Assembly: GCA_030648705.1 (NCBI GenBank)
Contig: JAUSHF010000035.1
Location: 1-7,443 of the forward strand
Direction: 5' to 3'
Length of the DNA: 7,443 bases
Origin: a bacterium
Lineage (GTDB): Bacteria; Patescibacteriota; Minisyncoccia; Phycocordibacterales; PALSA-1337
Notes under the pieces: generated by a model
What the model was told of the DNA's origin: nothing
What the model saw: the letters and a program-made list of their open reading frames with translations, nothing else
The model's database searches: none
Translations under genes and position numbers: made by a program
In this document: positions 7,024 to 7,443 of the stretch, piece by piece
Numbering within the stretch: position 1 is the stretch's first letter
Layout of the letters: each line of letters opens with the position of its first letter

Positions 7024-7032
7024 TGATACAAT
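7024..7032 (+). promoter_or_regulatory. Possible extended -10 element for the rightward GT2
   Basis: TGATACAAT contains an extended -10 (TGA plus TACAAT, 5 of 6 to consensus). No recognisable -35 hexamer lies 16-18 nt upstream; the DNA there is the AT-rich edge of the GTGTC array. Transcription would start near 7039, leaving about 47 nt before the ATG at 7086. An activator bound to the array could compensate for the missing -35, but this is speculative. Confidence 0.3.
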
Positions 7033-7085
7033 TCATCTGAGATTAATTTATAAATATTAAATTGGGAAAAAGTATTAAACTCAAG

Positions 7086-7443
7086 ATGAAATTTCTACTA
7101 GTAATACCTGTATATAATGAAGAGAAGATAATGGAGAGAACTCTTGATAAAGTTTTGAATGAATTTAGAGGGGAAAGCCTAACATCTTTTTTAAAAGGAT
7201 TTGATGTCGAAATATTAGTAGTGGATAATGCCTCTACGGATAATACCTCTACCGTCGTTAATGAATATATTGTTAAGAAAAAATATGATGAATTATGTGT
7301 TAATCTTATAATTATTAAGATATTAGAAAAAGGAAAAGGTATAGCTATTTTGACTGGTGCGAGGGAAGCTGAAAGAGAAGCCGAAAAAGTCGGGGTCGAC
7401 TTTTTCGGCTTCATAGACGCTGACCTGTCAATACACCCTAAAT
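7086..7443 (+). CDS. Partial family 2 glycosyltransferase, DPM1/polyprenyl-phosphate type
   Basis: The first 119 codons of a GT2 enzyme that continues past the right edge. MKFLLVIPVYNEEKIMERTL (1-20) is the classic GT-A opening. EILVVDNASTDNTSTVVNEY (43-62) is the 'vvDdgStDgT' nucleotide loop, LEKGKGIAILTGAREAE (81-97) is the conserved 'n.GkG.A...G...A' helix, and FFGFIDADLSIHP (106-118) bears the D-A-D metal site. The 'DADLS' form is typical of dolichol- or polyprenyl-phosphate mannosyl/glucosyltransferases, which load a lipid carrier with one sugar, so such a role is plausible. ATG 7086 is chosen because it places the beta strand at the usual distance from the N-terminus; TTG 7062 is the only upstream alternative before an in-frame stop at 7044. 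No clear Shine-Dalgarno motif precedes it. It is divergent from the glycan operon and shares its regulatory region. Confidence 0.9.
   Translation, partial: MKFLLVIPVYNEEKIMERTLDKVLNEFRGESLTSFLKGFDVEILVVDNASTDNTSTVVNEYIVKKKYDELCVNLIIIKILEKGKGIAILTGAREAEREAEKVGVDFFGFIDADLSIHPK
7377..7412. repeat. Perfect 16-bp inverted repeat (hairpin) inside the GT2 gene
   Basis: GAAGCCGAAAAAGTCG (7377-7392) and CGACTTTTTCGGCTTC (7397-7412) are exact reverse complements around a 4-nt loop GGGT. It lies within the coding frame, spanning codons for roughly E98 to F109, just before the DxD motif. As RNA it would be a strong stem. No T-run follows directly on the plus strand, so it does not look like an ordinary intrinsic terminator. 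Confidence 0.85.

Noticed and set aside
7043..7414. Leftward 123-codon open frame opposite the right-hand GT2
   Set aside because: It is Ser/Leu-rich and antisense to a gene with clear GT2 motifs. Its apparent openness reflects the complementary strand of that gene and it has no recognisable domain.

Overview
This is a low-GC window (roughly 30% GC by eye) that is almost entirely coding. It holds one long leftward block of surface-polysaccharide genes and, across a short intergenic region, one rightward glycosyltransferase that runs off the right edge. No gene identifies the taxon. The very AT-rich, lysine-rich proteins, the tight gene overlaps, the near absence of Shine-Dalgarno motifs and the small excisionase-type HTH gene leading a glycan operon would suit a Candidate Phyla Radiation (Patescibacteria) genome. 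That placement is inference only. TAA and TGA both serve as stops, with no sign of recoded TGA.

Layout, in transcription order (right to left, minus strand): an 81-aa MerR/Xis-like HTH regulator (6677-6922), a Wzx-type flippase (5352-6668), an extended SDR NAD-dependent epimerase/dehydratase (4480-5346), two GT-A fold family 2 glycosyltransferases (3529-4476 and 2588-3532), a TylF-type O-methyltransferase (1839-2600), an FkbM methyltransferase (917-1831), a third class I SAM methyltransferase (160-915), and the first 59 codons of a further gene leaving the left edge (1-178), perhaps a GT4 glycosyltransferase. Neighbouring genes overlap by up to 19 nt or lie 1-10 nt apart, so the block reads as one operon. 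On the plus strand a DPM1-like GT2 starts at 7086 and is cut by the right edge.

Intergenic region 6923-7085: it carries an almost perfect sigma70 promoter for the leftward operon (TTGACA, 16 nt, extended-10 TGC-TATAAT). The promoter sits so close to the HTH start codon that the mRNA should be leaderless. Upstream lies a helically phased array of GTGTC direct repeats, the nearest of which overlaps the -35 box. This looks like an operator, most simply for the HTH protein itself, and it lies between both divergent genes.

Working model (inference): the HTH protein senses or sets its own level and thereby controls an operon that makes, decorates and exports a glycan. The SDR makes or alters a nucleotide sugar, the GT2 enzymes add residues, three different methyltransferases methylate sugars, and the flippase moves the lipid-linked glycan across the membrane. 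No Wzy polymerase, ligase or initiating phosphoglycosyltransferase is visible here. The other striking element is a perfect 16-bp inverted repeat with a 4-nt loop inside the coding sequence of the rightward GT2.
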